Position numbers and translations under genes: made by a program. Under the pieces are notes generated by a model that had not been told where the DNA came from, ran no database searches, and saw only the letters and a list, made by a program, of their open reading frames with translations. A stretch of DNA of 7,724 nucleotides, from NCBI GenBank assembly GCA_002402165.1, contig NVVI01000012.1, positions 39,531-47,254 of the forward strand, written 5' to 3'. The stretch comes from Flavobacteriales bacterium. Lineage in GTDB: Bacteria > Bacteroidota > Bacteroidia > Flavobacteriales_E > Vicingaceae. Below are positions 1 through 5,922 of the stretch, piece by piece; position 1 is the stretch's first letter; the number at the start of each line of letters is the position of its first letter.

Positions 1-55
1 CTTGGCATATCTTCTTGATTTATGTTTTAATAATGTTTTTATTTTCTTTAATATC

Positions 56-340
56 TTACTTCACATTTTTCTTTACCTTCTCAACAAAAGATTTAGATGG
101 TTTGAAAGATGGAATGTTATGTGCTGGAATAATAATAGTTGTATTTTTTGATATATTTCGCCCCGTTTTTTGTGCTCTTCTCTTAACCACAAAACTTCCA
201 AATCCTCTCAAGTAAACATTTTGTCCGCCTTCTAGTGATTTCCTAACTGTTTTCATAAACTCCTCAACGGTAGCCTGCACTGCTAGCTTTTCAATACCCG
301 TTTTTCCTGAAATCTTGTTTACTATATCTGCCTTTGTCAT
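56..340 (-). CDS. HU/IHF-family DNA-binding protein
   Basis: This 94-residue protein has the length and motifs of the HU family: basic, dimeric nucleoid proteins that bend and compact DNA. The dimerisation and helix region covers residues 1-45, the family GFGSF motif is at 46-50, and the basic arm begins RRAQKTGRN at 54-62. IPA(H)NIPSFKPSK follows at about 71-83, which is the usual end of the saddle. Ile63 stands where E. coli-type HU has the arm-tip proline that intercalates into DNA; I recall the same arm in other flavobacterial HU proteins. The ATG is preceded by AAAAAGG about 10 bases upstream, a possible ribosome binding site. The gene diverges from mutY across 141 bases. Nothing can be called in the 55 bases downstream of its stop. 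HU versus IHF-like subunit cannot be settled from sequence alone, so no symbol is given. Confidence 0.95.
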   Translation of the reverse strand: MTKADIVNKISGKTGIEKLAVQATVEEFMKTVRKSLEGGQNVYLRGFGSFVVKRRAQKTGRNISKNTTIIIPAHNIPSFKPSKSFVEKVKKNVK

Positions 341-394
341 TATAAAATACCTTTTTAACTATTTATATTTCAATTAATTATCTTTTAAGGGTGG

Positions 395-427
395 CAAATA
401 TACAAGTTTTAATTAATAGTCGGCAAA
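395..427 (-). promoter_or_regulatory. Putative Bacteroidetes-type promoter of the HU gene
   Basis: On the minus strand TATATTTG (402 down to 395) matches the Bacteroidetes -7 consensus TAnnTTTG exactly. A TTTG (427 down to 424) lies 21 bases upstream of it, close to the usual -33 spacing of about 19-21. The predicted start near 388 would give a leader of about 48 bases before the HU start codon. This is read by eye and is not proven. Confidence 0.5.
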
Positions 428-448
428 ACATTCTATAATTTTAGCCGA
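420..448. repeat. Imperfect inverted repeat in the HU/mutY divergent region
   Basis: TCGGCAAAA (420-428) pairs with TTTTAGCCGA (439-448) with one bulged A at 443, leaving a 10-base centre. No T-tract follows on either strand, so it is not a standard terminator. The left arm contains the candidate -33 element of the HU promoter, so it could be an operator or a hairpin in a mutY leader. Function is not shown. Confidence 0.35.
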
Positions 449-481
449 ATATATTATTATTGTCGATTAGATTAATGTTTT

Positions 482-1513
482 ATGGGGTTTTCGAGTAAAC
501 TTATCAATTGGTACTATCAAAATAAGCGTGATTTACCGTGGAGGGATTCTACAGACCCATATCGCATTTGGTTATCAGAAATTATTTTACAGCAAACTCG
601 TGTTGACCAAGGACTAAGTTATTTCAATAAGTTTATCGAGCATCACCCAACTATTGATTCTTTAGCAAATGCTCCTGAGAAAGAAATCCTTAAATTATGG
701 CAAGGCCTTGGCTATTACTCTAGAGCAAGAAATTTACATTTTACAGCAAAACTTATTTCAAAAAAATATAGAGGTGTTTTCCCAAATAAATATGAAGATA
801 TCTTAAATTTAAAAGGAGTAGGAGAATATACAGCAGCAGCTATTTCCTCTTTTGCTTACAATCTTTCTTATCCAGTTATTGACGGAAATGTTTATAGAGT
901 TCTATCTCGAATATTTGGTATCGAAAATGCTATAGACTCTACCAAAGGAAAAAAAGTGTTCAAAAAATTAGCTGAAGAATTAATTGACACTAAAAATCCA
1001 GCGACATATAACCAAGCCATTATGGAATTTGGAGCACTACAATGCGCTCCAAAAAAACCTACTTGTGAAGATTGTCCCTTTCGGTTAGAATGTTTTGCTC
1101 TAAAGAATGATATGATTTCAATTCTCCCAAAAAAAGAAAAGAAAATTAAACAACGAAATAGGTATTTTAATTATCTAGTGATAATAAATAATGAGGAAAT
1201 CTATTTAAACAAAAGAATGAAAAAAGATATTTGGGTAGGATTATATGATTTCCCCTTATACGAAACAAATAAGGCTCTATCTTCTTTTGAGGAGATTAAA
1301 GAAATATTTAATGACTTTGATTTAGTTTTAAAAAGCAAATCCATTGAGTACAAACATATTCTTAGTCATCAAAAAATTTACGCAATATTTTGGTTAGCAT
1401 CAATCAAAAACAGAAAAAAAATAGCCGATAATTATGAAAATATTTCTCTAAAAGAAATCAACAATTATCCTGTTCCTAAATTGATAGAAAATTATCTAAA
1501 AACCATTCTATAA
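482..1513 (+). CDS. mutY: Adenine DNA glycosylase MutY
   Basis: MutY removes adenine mispaired with 8-oxoguanine in base excision repair, acting on chromosomal DNA in the cytoplasm. The 343-residue product has the expected order. LPWR is at 18-21 and WLSEIILQQT at 30-39 carries the catalytic Glu33. The helix-hairpin-helix LKGVGEYTA is at 110-118, and VIDGNVYRVLSR at 132-143 carries the catalytic Asp134. The iron-sulfur loop has the exact MutY spacing C188-x6-C195-x2-C198-x5-C204. A Nudix-like 8-oxoG-recognition domain fills about 227-343, with Leu-Ser-His at 294-296 where many MutY proteins have Phe-Ser-His. The Fe-S loop and C-terminal domain favour MutY over endonuclease III. The ATG at 482 gives a normal N-terminus; no clear Shine-Dalgarno site is seen. 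It is the first plus-strand gene, 36 bases before ssb. Confidence 0.97.
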   Translation: MGFSSKLINWYYQNKRDLPWRDSTDPYRIWLSEIILQQTRVDQGLSYFNKFIEHHPTIDSLANAPEKEILKLWQGLGYYSRARNLHFTAKLISKKYRGVFPNKYEDILNLKGVGEYTAAAISSFAYNLSYPVIDGNVYRVLSRIFGIENAIDSTKGKKVFKKLAEELIDTKNPATYNQAIMEFGALQCAPKKPTCEDCPFRLECFALKNDMISILPKKEKKIKQRNRYFNYLVIINNEEIYLNKRMKKDIWVGLYDFPLYETNKALSSFEEIKEIFNDFDLVLKSKSIEYKHILSHQKIYAIFWLASIKNRKKIADNYENISLKEINNYPVPKLIENYLKTIL

Positions 1514-1535
1514 TTTCATATATTTGGTATGAAAT
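1513..1535. repeat. Perfect 8-base-arm inverted repeat before ssb
   Basis: ATTTCATA (1513-1520) and TATGAAAT (1528-1535) are exact reverse complements separated by seven bases. The dyad fills most of the 36-base gap between mutY and ssb and begins in the last base of the mutY stop codon. There is no following T-tract, so a terminator is unlikely. It encloses the promoter-like TATATTTG, which suggests an operator or a leader hairpin. Function is inferred from position only. Confidence 0.45.
1519..1526 (+). promoter_or_regulatory. Putative -7 element of an ssb promoter
   Basis: TATATTTG matches the Bacteroidetes -7 consensus TAnnTTTG exactly and lies 23 bases before the ssb start codon. No convincing TTG/TTTG is present about 19-21 bases upstream (1495-1500), so the promoter is half supported. 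It would give the ssb-gldE-gldD operon its own start independent of mutY. Confidence 0.4.
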
Positions 1536-1549
1536 AATTAAACATACAA

Positions 1550-2023
1550 ATGGCAGGAATAAACAAAGTAATTTTAGTGGGAAATTTAGGGAAAGACCCA
1601 GAAGTAAGATATTTAGAAGGAGGCACAGCAGTTGCAAATTTCCCAATTGCGACATCAGAAACATACAAAGACCGAAACTCTGGCGAAAAAAAGACAACTA
1701 CAGAATGGCATAATATTGTTCTTTGGAGAGGTTTAGCTGAAATTGCTGAGAAATATTTAAAAAAAGGGTCTCAAGTTTATATAGAAGGTAAATTAAAAAC
1801 GCGCCAGTGGCAAGATAAAGATGGTAACAACCGCTATACAACAGAAATTGTTTGTGATAACTTACAAATGCTTGGAAGAAAAGATGATAGCAATAATAAC
1901 ATAAGCCAAAACACTTCTCCATCTTCAGTTGAAACAACACCTTCGAATCCAGCAGAAGAAAAAACTCCTTCTGCTCCTGATCTTGACAACTCAAGTAATG
2001 AAGTCGATGATTTGCCTTTTTAA
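1550..2023 (+). CDS. ssb: Single-stranded DNA-binding protein SSB
   Basis: SSB coats single-stranded DNA during replication, recombination and repair and recruits partner proteins through its C-terminal tip. The 157-residue product has an N-terminal OB fold at about 1-112, opening with [15 protein letters not shown] at 4-18. Trp53 and Trp87 sit at positions typical of base-stacking aromatics, and the core motif is EWHNIVLW at 52-59. A low-complexity Asn/Ser/Pro/Glu-rich linker spans about 113-150 and the acidic tip ends Asp-Asp-Leu-Pro-Phe, the Bacteroidetes form of the DDIPF partner-binding tail. The presence of this tail argues for the main replication SSB rather than a plasmid or phage copy. 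The ATG has no Shine-Dalgarno site, normal for this phylum. It follows mutY by 36 bases and precedes gldE by 22. Confidence 0.97.
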   Translation: MAGINKVILVGNLGKDPEVRYLEGGTAVANFPIATSETYKDRNSGEKKTTTEWHNIVLWRGLAEIAEKYLKKGSQVYIEGKLKTRQWQDKDGNNRYTTEIVCDNLQMLGRKDDSNNNISQNTSPSSVETTPSNPAEEKTPSAPDLDNSSNEVDDLPF

Positions 2024-2045
2024 TTAAAACTTTTAATACAAAAAA

Positions 2046-3386
2046 TTGGATCCCGAACCTTATCCTACATTAATTTTATTAGCTGATTTTTTCAGACCAT
2101 TCTCTCTAGAAATACTAATCTCTTTAGGAGTTTTATTGATGCTTCTTTTATTTTCTGGTTTGATTTCAGGCTCAGAGGTTGCTTTTTTCTCACTTAATCC
2201 TGCTGAAAAAGATACGCTTTCATCCTCTGGCACAAAAGCTCATCAGCGTGTAAATAAACTCTTAGCTTCACCAAAAAAATTATTGGCCACAATTTTAATA
2301 GCAAATAATTTCATCAATGTTGCTATTATCATTTTATCGACCTACACTATAAATAATGCCTTAAATTTTTCATCAATTCCAAATTGGCTAAACTTTATTA
2401 TACAAGTAGTAGGAATTACTTTCGTAATCCTATTATTTGGAGAAGTTATCCCTAAAGTTTACGCTACCAAACATGCTTTAAGTCTTGCTGAAAAAATGTC
2501 AAAGCCAATAACACTGCTTAAAAGCTTTTTAAAACCCATAAGTACATTACTCATACATTCTACAGGAATAATTGACAAACGCATTAAGAAAAAAGGATTG
2601 GATGTTACCATAGAAGAACTGTCTCACGCTCTTGATTTAACAGAGGGTATTCAAAAGAACAAAGATGAACATAGCATTCTTAAAGGAATTGTGAAATTTG
2701 GAGAAACTAGCGTTAAACAGATAATGAAAGCAAGGGTTGATGTAATTTCAATAGAAAAAAACACTAAATTTAAAGATGTTATACCCATAATTTTAGAATG
2801 TGGTCATTCTAGAATTCCTATTTATGAAGAATCGTTCGATAAAATTATTGGACTACTCTACATAAAAGATTTATTAACTCATATAGAAAAGAATGATGGT
2901 TTCGATTGGAATAGTTTAATTAGTAACCCTTTCTTTGTGCCTGAGAACAAGAAGTTAGATGATTTGTTAAAAGAATTTCAAGACAAAAAAATTCATTTAG
3001 CAATTGTTGTTGATGAATATGGAGGGACTTCTGGAATTATAACGCTTGAAGATGTATTGGAAGAAATTGTTGGCGAAATAATTGATGAGTTTGATACCGA
3101 TGAGACAACATACTCTAAACTTAATGACAATACTTATGTTTTTGAAGGAAAAACTGGGCTTAAAGATTTATTTAAAATTATTGATTTACAAGATGATTCT
3201 ATTTTCGATGAAGTAAAAAATGATGCTGACACATTAGCTGGTTTGGTTATAGAAATTGCTGGAAAAATACCTCAGAAAAATGAAGAAATAAATCACAAAA
3301 ACTTTACTTTTATTATAGAAGCTGCTGATAAAAGAAGGATAAAAAGAATTAAAATAATTAGAAATACAGACACTTATGAAGAATAA
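2046..3386 (+). CDS. gldE: Gliding motility-associated protein GldE (CorC/CNNM-type)
   Basis: GldE is an inner-membrane protein linked to gliding motility in Bacteroidetes and related to CorC/CNNM transporter-like proteins; its exact activity is not settled. The 446-residue product has an N-terminal CNNM/DUF21 membrane domain (about 20-190) with GSEVAFFSL near 42-50, a segment rich in LIANNFINV, and GEVIPK at the end of another membrane helix. A CBS pair spans about 220-345, with VDEYGG at 322-327 followed by a conserved TLEDVLEEIVGEI stretch. A C-terminal CorC_HlyC domain covers about 360-440. The start is TTG: an in-frame stop at 2034-2036 excludes an earlier start, and starting at the first internal Met (residue 32) would cut into the first membrane segment. 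Gene order ssb-gldE-gldD favours GldE over a general CorC paralogue. It overlaps gldD by 11 bases. Confidence 0.92.
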   Translation: MDPEPYPTLILLADFFRPFSLEILISLGVLLMLLLFSGLISGSEVAFFSLNPAEKDTLSSSGTKAHQRVNKLLASPKKLLATILIANNFINVAIIILSTYTINNALNFSSIPNWLNFIIQVVGITFVILLFGEVIPKVYATKHALSLAEKMSKPITLLKSFLKPISTLLIHSTGIIDKRIKKKGLDVTIEELSHALDLTEGIQKNKDEHSILKGIVKFGETSVKQIMKARVDVISIEKNTKFKDVIPIILECGHSRIPIYEESFDKIIGLLYIKDLLTHIEKNDGFDWNSLISNPFFVPENKKLDDLLKEFQDKKIHLAIVVDEYGGTSGIITLEDVLEEIVGEIIDEFDTDETTYSKLNDNTYVFEGKTGLKDLFKIIDLQDDSIFDEVKNDADTLAGLVIEIAGKIPQKNEEINHKNFTFIIEAADKRRIKRIKIIRNTDTYEE

Positions 3387-3948
3387 GCTCTTCTCCTTTA
3401 TAGCAATATCAATATTTCTTATTAGCTGTGGAAATGATACATTTACCCCAAAACCTAAAGGTTATTTTAGAATAGATTTACCAAAAAAAGAATATCATCC
3501 GTTAATCAAAGATTGTCCTTTTGTATTTGAAATACCAAACTACACCTCCACCATACCGAACATTAATAATCCCAATAAATTATGTTGGTTTGATATTGTA
3601 TTTAACAATCTTAATGCATCTATTTACATGAGTTACAAGCCTGTAGAGAAAAATCTTAGGGAATATTTAGAAGATTCAAGATCTTTAGCGTTTAAACATA
3701 CTGTTAAAGCGCATAACATTGAACAGCAAATTATCAGCTTCCCAGATAAAAAGGTTTATGGCTTAATTTATAGCATAGAAGGAAATGCTGCTTCTGCTTA
3801 CCAGTTTCATTTAACTGATAGCACCAATCACTTCATAAGAGGTTCTTTATATTTTAACAATATACCCAACCAAGATTCTATACAACCTGTATTGAGTTTT
3901 ATAAAAGAAGACATTGAACACATCTTTGAAACTTTTGAGTGGAAGTGA
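3376..3948 (+). CDS. gldD: Gliding motility lipoprotein GldD
   Basis: GldD is a lipoprotein required for gliding in Flavobacterium and is associated with the gliding/type IX secretion apparatus of the cell envelope. The 190-residue product begins with a lipoprotein signal peptide: Lys at 2 and 4, a hydrophobic core, and lipobox Leu15-Ile16-Ser17-Cys18, so the mature protein would start at Cys18. Shortly after comes the GldD-like segment PKPKGYFRIDLP at 25-36. The length fits the family. The ATG lies inside the end of gldE (11-base overlap), which points to translational coupling, and the gene is followed by a lipoprotein that overlaps its stop codon by four bases. Identification rests on the N-terminal motif, lipobox, length and position after gldE. 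Confidence 0.93.
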   Translation: MKNKLFSFIAISIFLISCGNDTFTPKPKGYFRIDLPKKEYHPLIKDCPFVFEIPNYTSTIPNINNPNKLCWFDIVFNNLNASIYMSYKPVEKNLREYLEDSRSLAFKHTVKAHNIEQQIISFPDKKVYGLIYSIEGNAASAYQFHLTDSTNHFIRGSLYFNNIPNQDSIQPVLSFIKEDIEHIFETFEWK

Positions 3949-4328
3949 GAAAACTCCTAACCATACTAACCATTTTGATTACTGCTGTTGGGTGTGGTGA
4001 AGATGAAAAAGAAATCTACGAAAATGTTTACTTGATAAACCACGAGACCCACTTCTCTTTAAGAGCAAAATCCAATGTGGATGGAGGTGGATGGATTATG
4101 AAGCAAATTGACTCTTTATACTCCAAAAATGGAAAAACCATATTCTCATATGGAATTCCTTTAAGAGGTAATAAAAAGGAATATCATTACATTACAAATG
4201 GCCCTATTTTTGACGAAGGTGGTGAACTTCCAGATGACCCTTACAGTGAGTCACTTAAAACAATGAAAGGAGAAAGTATGAATTTTTATAGATTAATTCC
4301 AATTGAAGAAGTTTGGAAGAACAATTAA
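3945..4328 (+). CDS. Small lipoprotein of unknown function at the end of the gld operon
   Basis: I do not recognise this family. I choose the GTG at 3945 because it forms a GTGA overlap with the gldD stop (3946-3948) and gives a clean signal peptide in a 127-residue product. A GTG six bases earlier (3939) would only add Met-Glu. The N-terminus reads MRKLL, a hydrophobic core, then Ala14-Val15-Gly16-Cys17 as lipobox. After the cysteine comes GEDEKE, an acidic stretch that could bear on sorting to the cell surface in Bacteroidetes; this is speculative. The remaining 105 or so residues are polar, with a glycine-rich DGGGWIMKQID segment at about 47-57, no further membrane helix and no cysteine after residue 17. 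Position implies co-expression with gldD, so a gliding or envelope role is possible but unproven. Confidence 0.8.
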   Translation: MRKLLTILTILITAVGCGEDEKEIYENVYLINHETHFSLRAKSNVDGGGWIMKQIDSLYSKNGKTIFSYGIPLRGNKKEYHYITNGPIFDEGGELPDDPYSESLKTMKGESMNFYRLIPIEEVWKNN

Positions 4329-4335
4329 CAAAAAA

Positions 4336-5358
4336 CTACTCTTCCCTAAAACTACTCATCGCATACACAATAGCTCCCAACAGTAAAAATGCTCCCACTT
4401 GGTGTGTTACTCCTAACCAAACTGGCACAGCATAAATTAGCGTAAATATTCCCAATAAAAATTGAGCAAAAACGATTACTAATAAAGCAATTAAAGATTT
4501 TGATTGAATTTTATTTAGTTCGTATTTGGCGCTTTTAAACAATAAAAATAATACCAATCCAACCACCACATAAGCCAAATAACGGTGAATAAATTGAACC
4601 CCTCCTATTCCATCAACAAAATTAGTCCAAAATGGTTCCATTGCAGTAACTGTTTCTGCAATCCATACATTTCCCATTTTTGGCCAAGTATTCATAGTAA
4701 ACCCAGCATTTAATCCTGCCACAAAAGCTCCATAAATTATTTGTAAAATGGTAACTACAAATAAAATAGCCACCCCGTTTCTCATAAAGGGAACATTTGG
4801 TCTTTCTTCTTTGTAATAAATTAGATTTAATGCTACCCAAAATGTATAAGCAAAAGTTAAGAATGCTGCTATTAAATGAATTGCCAATCTATAATGACTC
4901 ACATCTGGATCATTTACTAACCCACTCTTCACCATCCACCAACCTAAAAACCCTTGAAAACCTCCCATTCCTAGTATAATAAGACTTTGTTTCAATAACT
5001 TTTCTTTTATTTTCTTTTTGATAAGAAAGTAGAAGAAAGGAACAATAAATATAATCCCTATAATTCTCCCTATTAAACGATGAAGGTACTCCCAAAAGAA
5101 AATAGCTTTAAATTCTTCGAGTGTAAACATGAAATTTACTTCTTGGTATTCTGGAAATTTTTTGTACTTATTAAAGGTTTCTATCCAATCTTGCTCATTC
5201 ATAGGAGGAACCATGCCCATAATTAATTTCCAATCTACCATAGATAAACCAGAATTTGTTAATCTAGTTATTCCACCAATAACTACCATTAAAAAGATTA
5301 AAACACAACCTGTTAAAAGCCATATAATAACAGGTTTATTTGGATTGTCTTTTAGCAT
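4336..5358 (-). CDS. ctaA: Heme A synthase (COX15/CtaA family)
   Basis: Heme A synthase oxidises the C8 methyl group of heme O to make heme A for aa3-type cytochrome oxidase, in the inner membrane. The 340-residue product is highly hydrophobic with about eight membrane helices in two four-helix halves. The four heme-ligand histidines are in place: His93 in EYLHRLIGR (with the conserved Glu90), His161 in AIHLIAA, His258 in FIHRYLAY and His319 in THQVGAF. AGLNAGFTMNTWPKMG at 214-229 is a strong family signature. The first outer loop (about 41-85) is long and lacks the cysteine pair seen in Bacillus CtaA, so this is the longer COX15-like type found in proteobacteria and mitochondria. The stop is TAG. 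A terminator lies just upstream of the ATG. Its partner heme O synthase gene is not in this window. Confidence 0.96.
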   Translation of the reverse strand: MLKDNPNKPVIIWLLTGCVLIFLMVVIGGITRLTNSGLSMVDWKLIMGMVPPMNEQDWIETFNKYKKFPEYQEVNFMFTLEEFKAIFFWEYLHRLIGRIIGIIFIVPFFYFLIKKKIKEKLLKQSLIILGMGGFQGFLGWWMVKSGLVNDPDVSHYRLAIHLIAAFLTFAYTFWVALNLIYYKEERPNVPFMRNGVAILFVVTILQIIYGAFVAGLNAGFTMNTWPKMGNVWIAETVTAMEPFWTNFVDGIGGVQFIHRYLAYVVVGLVLFLLFKSAKYELNKIQSKSLIALLVIVFAQFLLGIFTLIYAVPVWLGVTHQVGAFLLLGAIVYAMSSFREE

Positions 5359-5362
5359 TTTA

Positions 5363-5400
5363 ATTCAAAAAAAAGCGTCAACCAAAGGAAGACGCTTTAT
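5363..5400 (-). terminator. Intrinsic terminator after the HMA lipoprotein gene
   Basis: On the minus strand AAAGCGTC (5398-5391) and GACGCTTT (5379-5372) form an 8-base stem with an 11-base loop, followed by a run of eight T (5374-5367). This is a good rho-independent terminator for the HMA lipoprotein gene, whose stop codon is at 5421-5423. The T-run ends only 8 bases before the COX15 start codon. On the plus strand the hairpin lacks a comparable T-run. Confidence 0.8.
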
Positions 5401-5412
5401 TTTAGTATTCAA
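5383..5412 (-). promoter_or_regulatory. Possible COX15 promoter overlapping the terminator
   Basis: On the minus strand TTCCTTTG (5390-5383) differs by one base from the -7 consensus TAnnTTTG and lies in the terminator loop. TTG (5412-5410) sits 19 bases upstream of it, where a -33 element would be. Transcription would begin near 5376 and leave a leader of about 18 bases. Without such a promoter COX15 would depend on read-through or on a promoter inside the upstream gene. This is a weak match by eye. Confidence 0.25.
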
Positions 5413-5420
5413 CTTTAAAT

Positions 5421-5873
5421 TTAAATTTGATCCATTAACAAAGTAAACAAGTTAGGAACTTCAAAACTTGGTAAACTAACTTCTGTTACACTCTCATCAT
5501 TTCCTTCTGATTCTTCTTCATCTTCTATATAATTTCCGTTCTCAACCCATTCGAGTACTTTATACTGCCCATTTGCAATTTCTTCAATCTTAGCTATAAT
5601 TTCTTTTTCAGAAACTATGGATTCATCAAATTCAAAATGTGCTTTTCCAGCTTCATAATCTACATCAGAAACAATAACTCCAGCCATTCCATCTACTTCT
5701 TTCTCAATTGTTCCAGCACAACCCATTGCACAAACCATCCCTTCTATAGCGTAATTTGCAATGGTTAAATTTTTAGTAGAAACTTCTTCTTCAGTTTGTT
5801 GTTCATCGTTTCCGCAAGAAAATATAATTGTAACTATAAACAGTAATGTGAATATCTTATTAATTGTTTTCAT
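5421..5873 (-). CDS. Lipoprotein with heavy-metal-associated (HMA) domain
   Basis: The 150-residue product has a lipoprotein signal peptide with lipobox Ile17-Phe18-Ser19-Cys20, so it should be anchored in the envelope. Residues about 36-107 look like an HMA (MerP/CopZ-like) ferredoxin fold. The binding loop is GMVCAMGCAGTI at 45-56, with Cys48 and Cys52 spaced CxxxC rather than the usual CxxC. The C-terminal 40 or so residues are strongly acidic (cluster at 117-131) and end in a short hydrophobic stretch. HMA domains of this sort bind copper or other soft metals for chaperoning or sequestration. The neighbouring heme A synthase, which serves a copper-containing oxidase, makes copper a reasonable but unproven guess; mercury, zinc or cadmium are alternatives. 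The gene has its own terminator and shares a divergent regulatory region with the EamA transporter. Confidence 0.85.
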   Translation of the reverse strand: MKTINKIFTLLFIVTIIFSCGNDEQQTEEEVSTKNLTIANYAIEGMVCAMGCAGTIEKEVDGMAGVIVSDVDYEAGKAHFEFDESIVSEKEIIAKIEEIANGQYKVLEWVENGNYIEDEEESEGNDESVTEVSLPSFEVPNLFTLLMDQI

Positions 5874-5876
5874 AAT

Positions 5877-5896
5877 GTGTAATGATTTAATTACAC
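5877..5896. promoter_or_regulatory. Inverted repeat GTGTAAT-N6-ATTACAC next to the HMA lipoprotein start
   Basis: GTGTAAT (5877-5883) and ATTACAC (5890-5896) are exact reverse complements six bases apart. The repeat ends three bases upstream of the HMA lipoprotein start codon (ATG at 5873-5871, minus strand). It shares TGTAAT/ATTACA half-sites with the palindrome at 5923-5938. It may be a repressor or activator site, or a hairpin in the mRNA leader that covers the ribosome landing site. Confidence 0.5.
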
Positions 5897-5922
5897 CACG
5901 AAATTAAGAATTAATCTAATAG

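Noticed and set aside
1..55. Possible start of another minus-strand gene downstream of HU (ATGCCAAG at the extreme edge)
   Set aside because: Only eight bases are visible, too few to support a gene. A ribonuclease E/G gene often lies near HU in this phylum, but nothing here shows it.
455..462. TATTATTG as a -7 element for mutY
   Set aside because: It has one mismatch to TAnnTTTG and no TTTG at the -33 distance; TATAAT at 434-439 is equally unsupported.
2023..2037. Inverted repeat ATTAAAA-c-TTTTAAT between ssb and gldE
   Set aside because: It is pure A/T apart from its centre and a one-base loop cannot form a hairpin; such repeats arise easily by chance in this A/T-rich DNA.
4311..4352. Possible bidirectional terminator: GTTTGGAAGA pairing with TCTTCC-cta-AAAC across the convergent stops
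   Set aside because: The stem has a 3-base bulge and a 19-base loop, lies within both coding ends, and no T-run follows on either strand.
5411..5430. TTTAAATTTAAATTT repeat at the end of the HMA lipoprotein gene
   Set aside because: It is a short A/T-only palindromic run partly inside the coding end, with no extra evidence of function.
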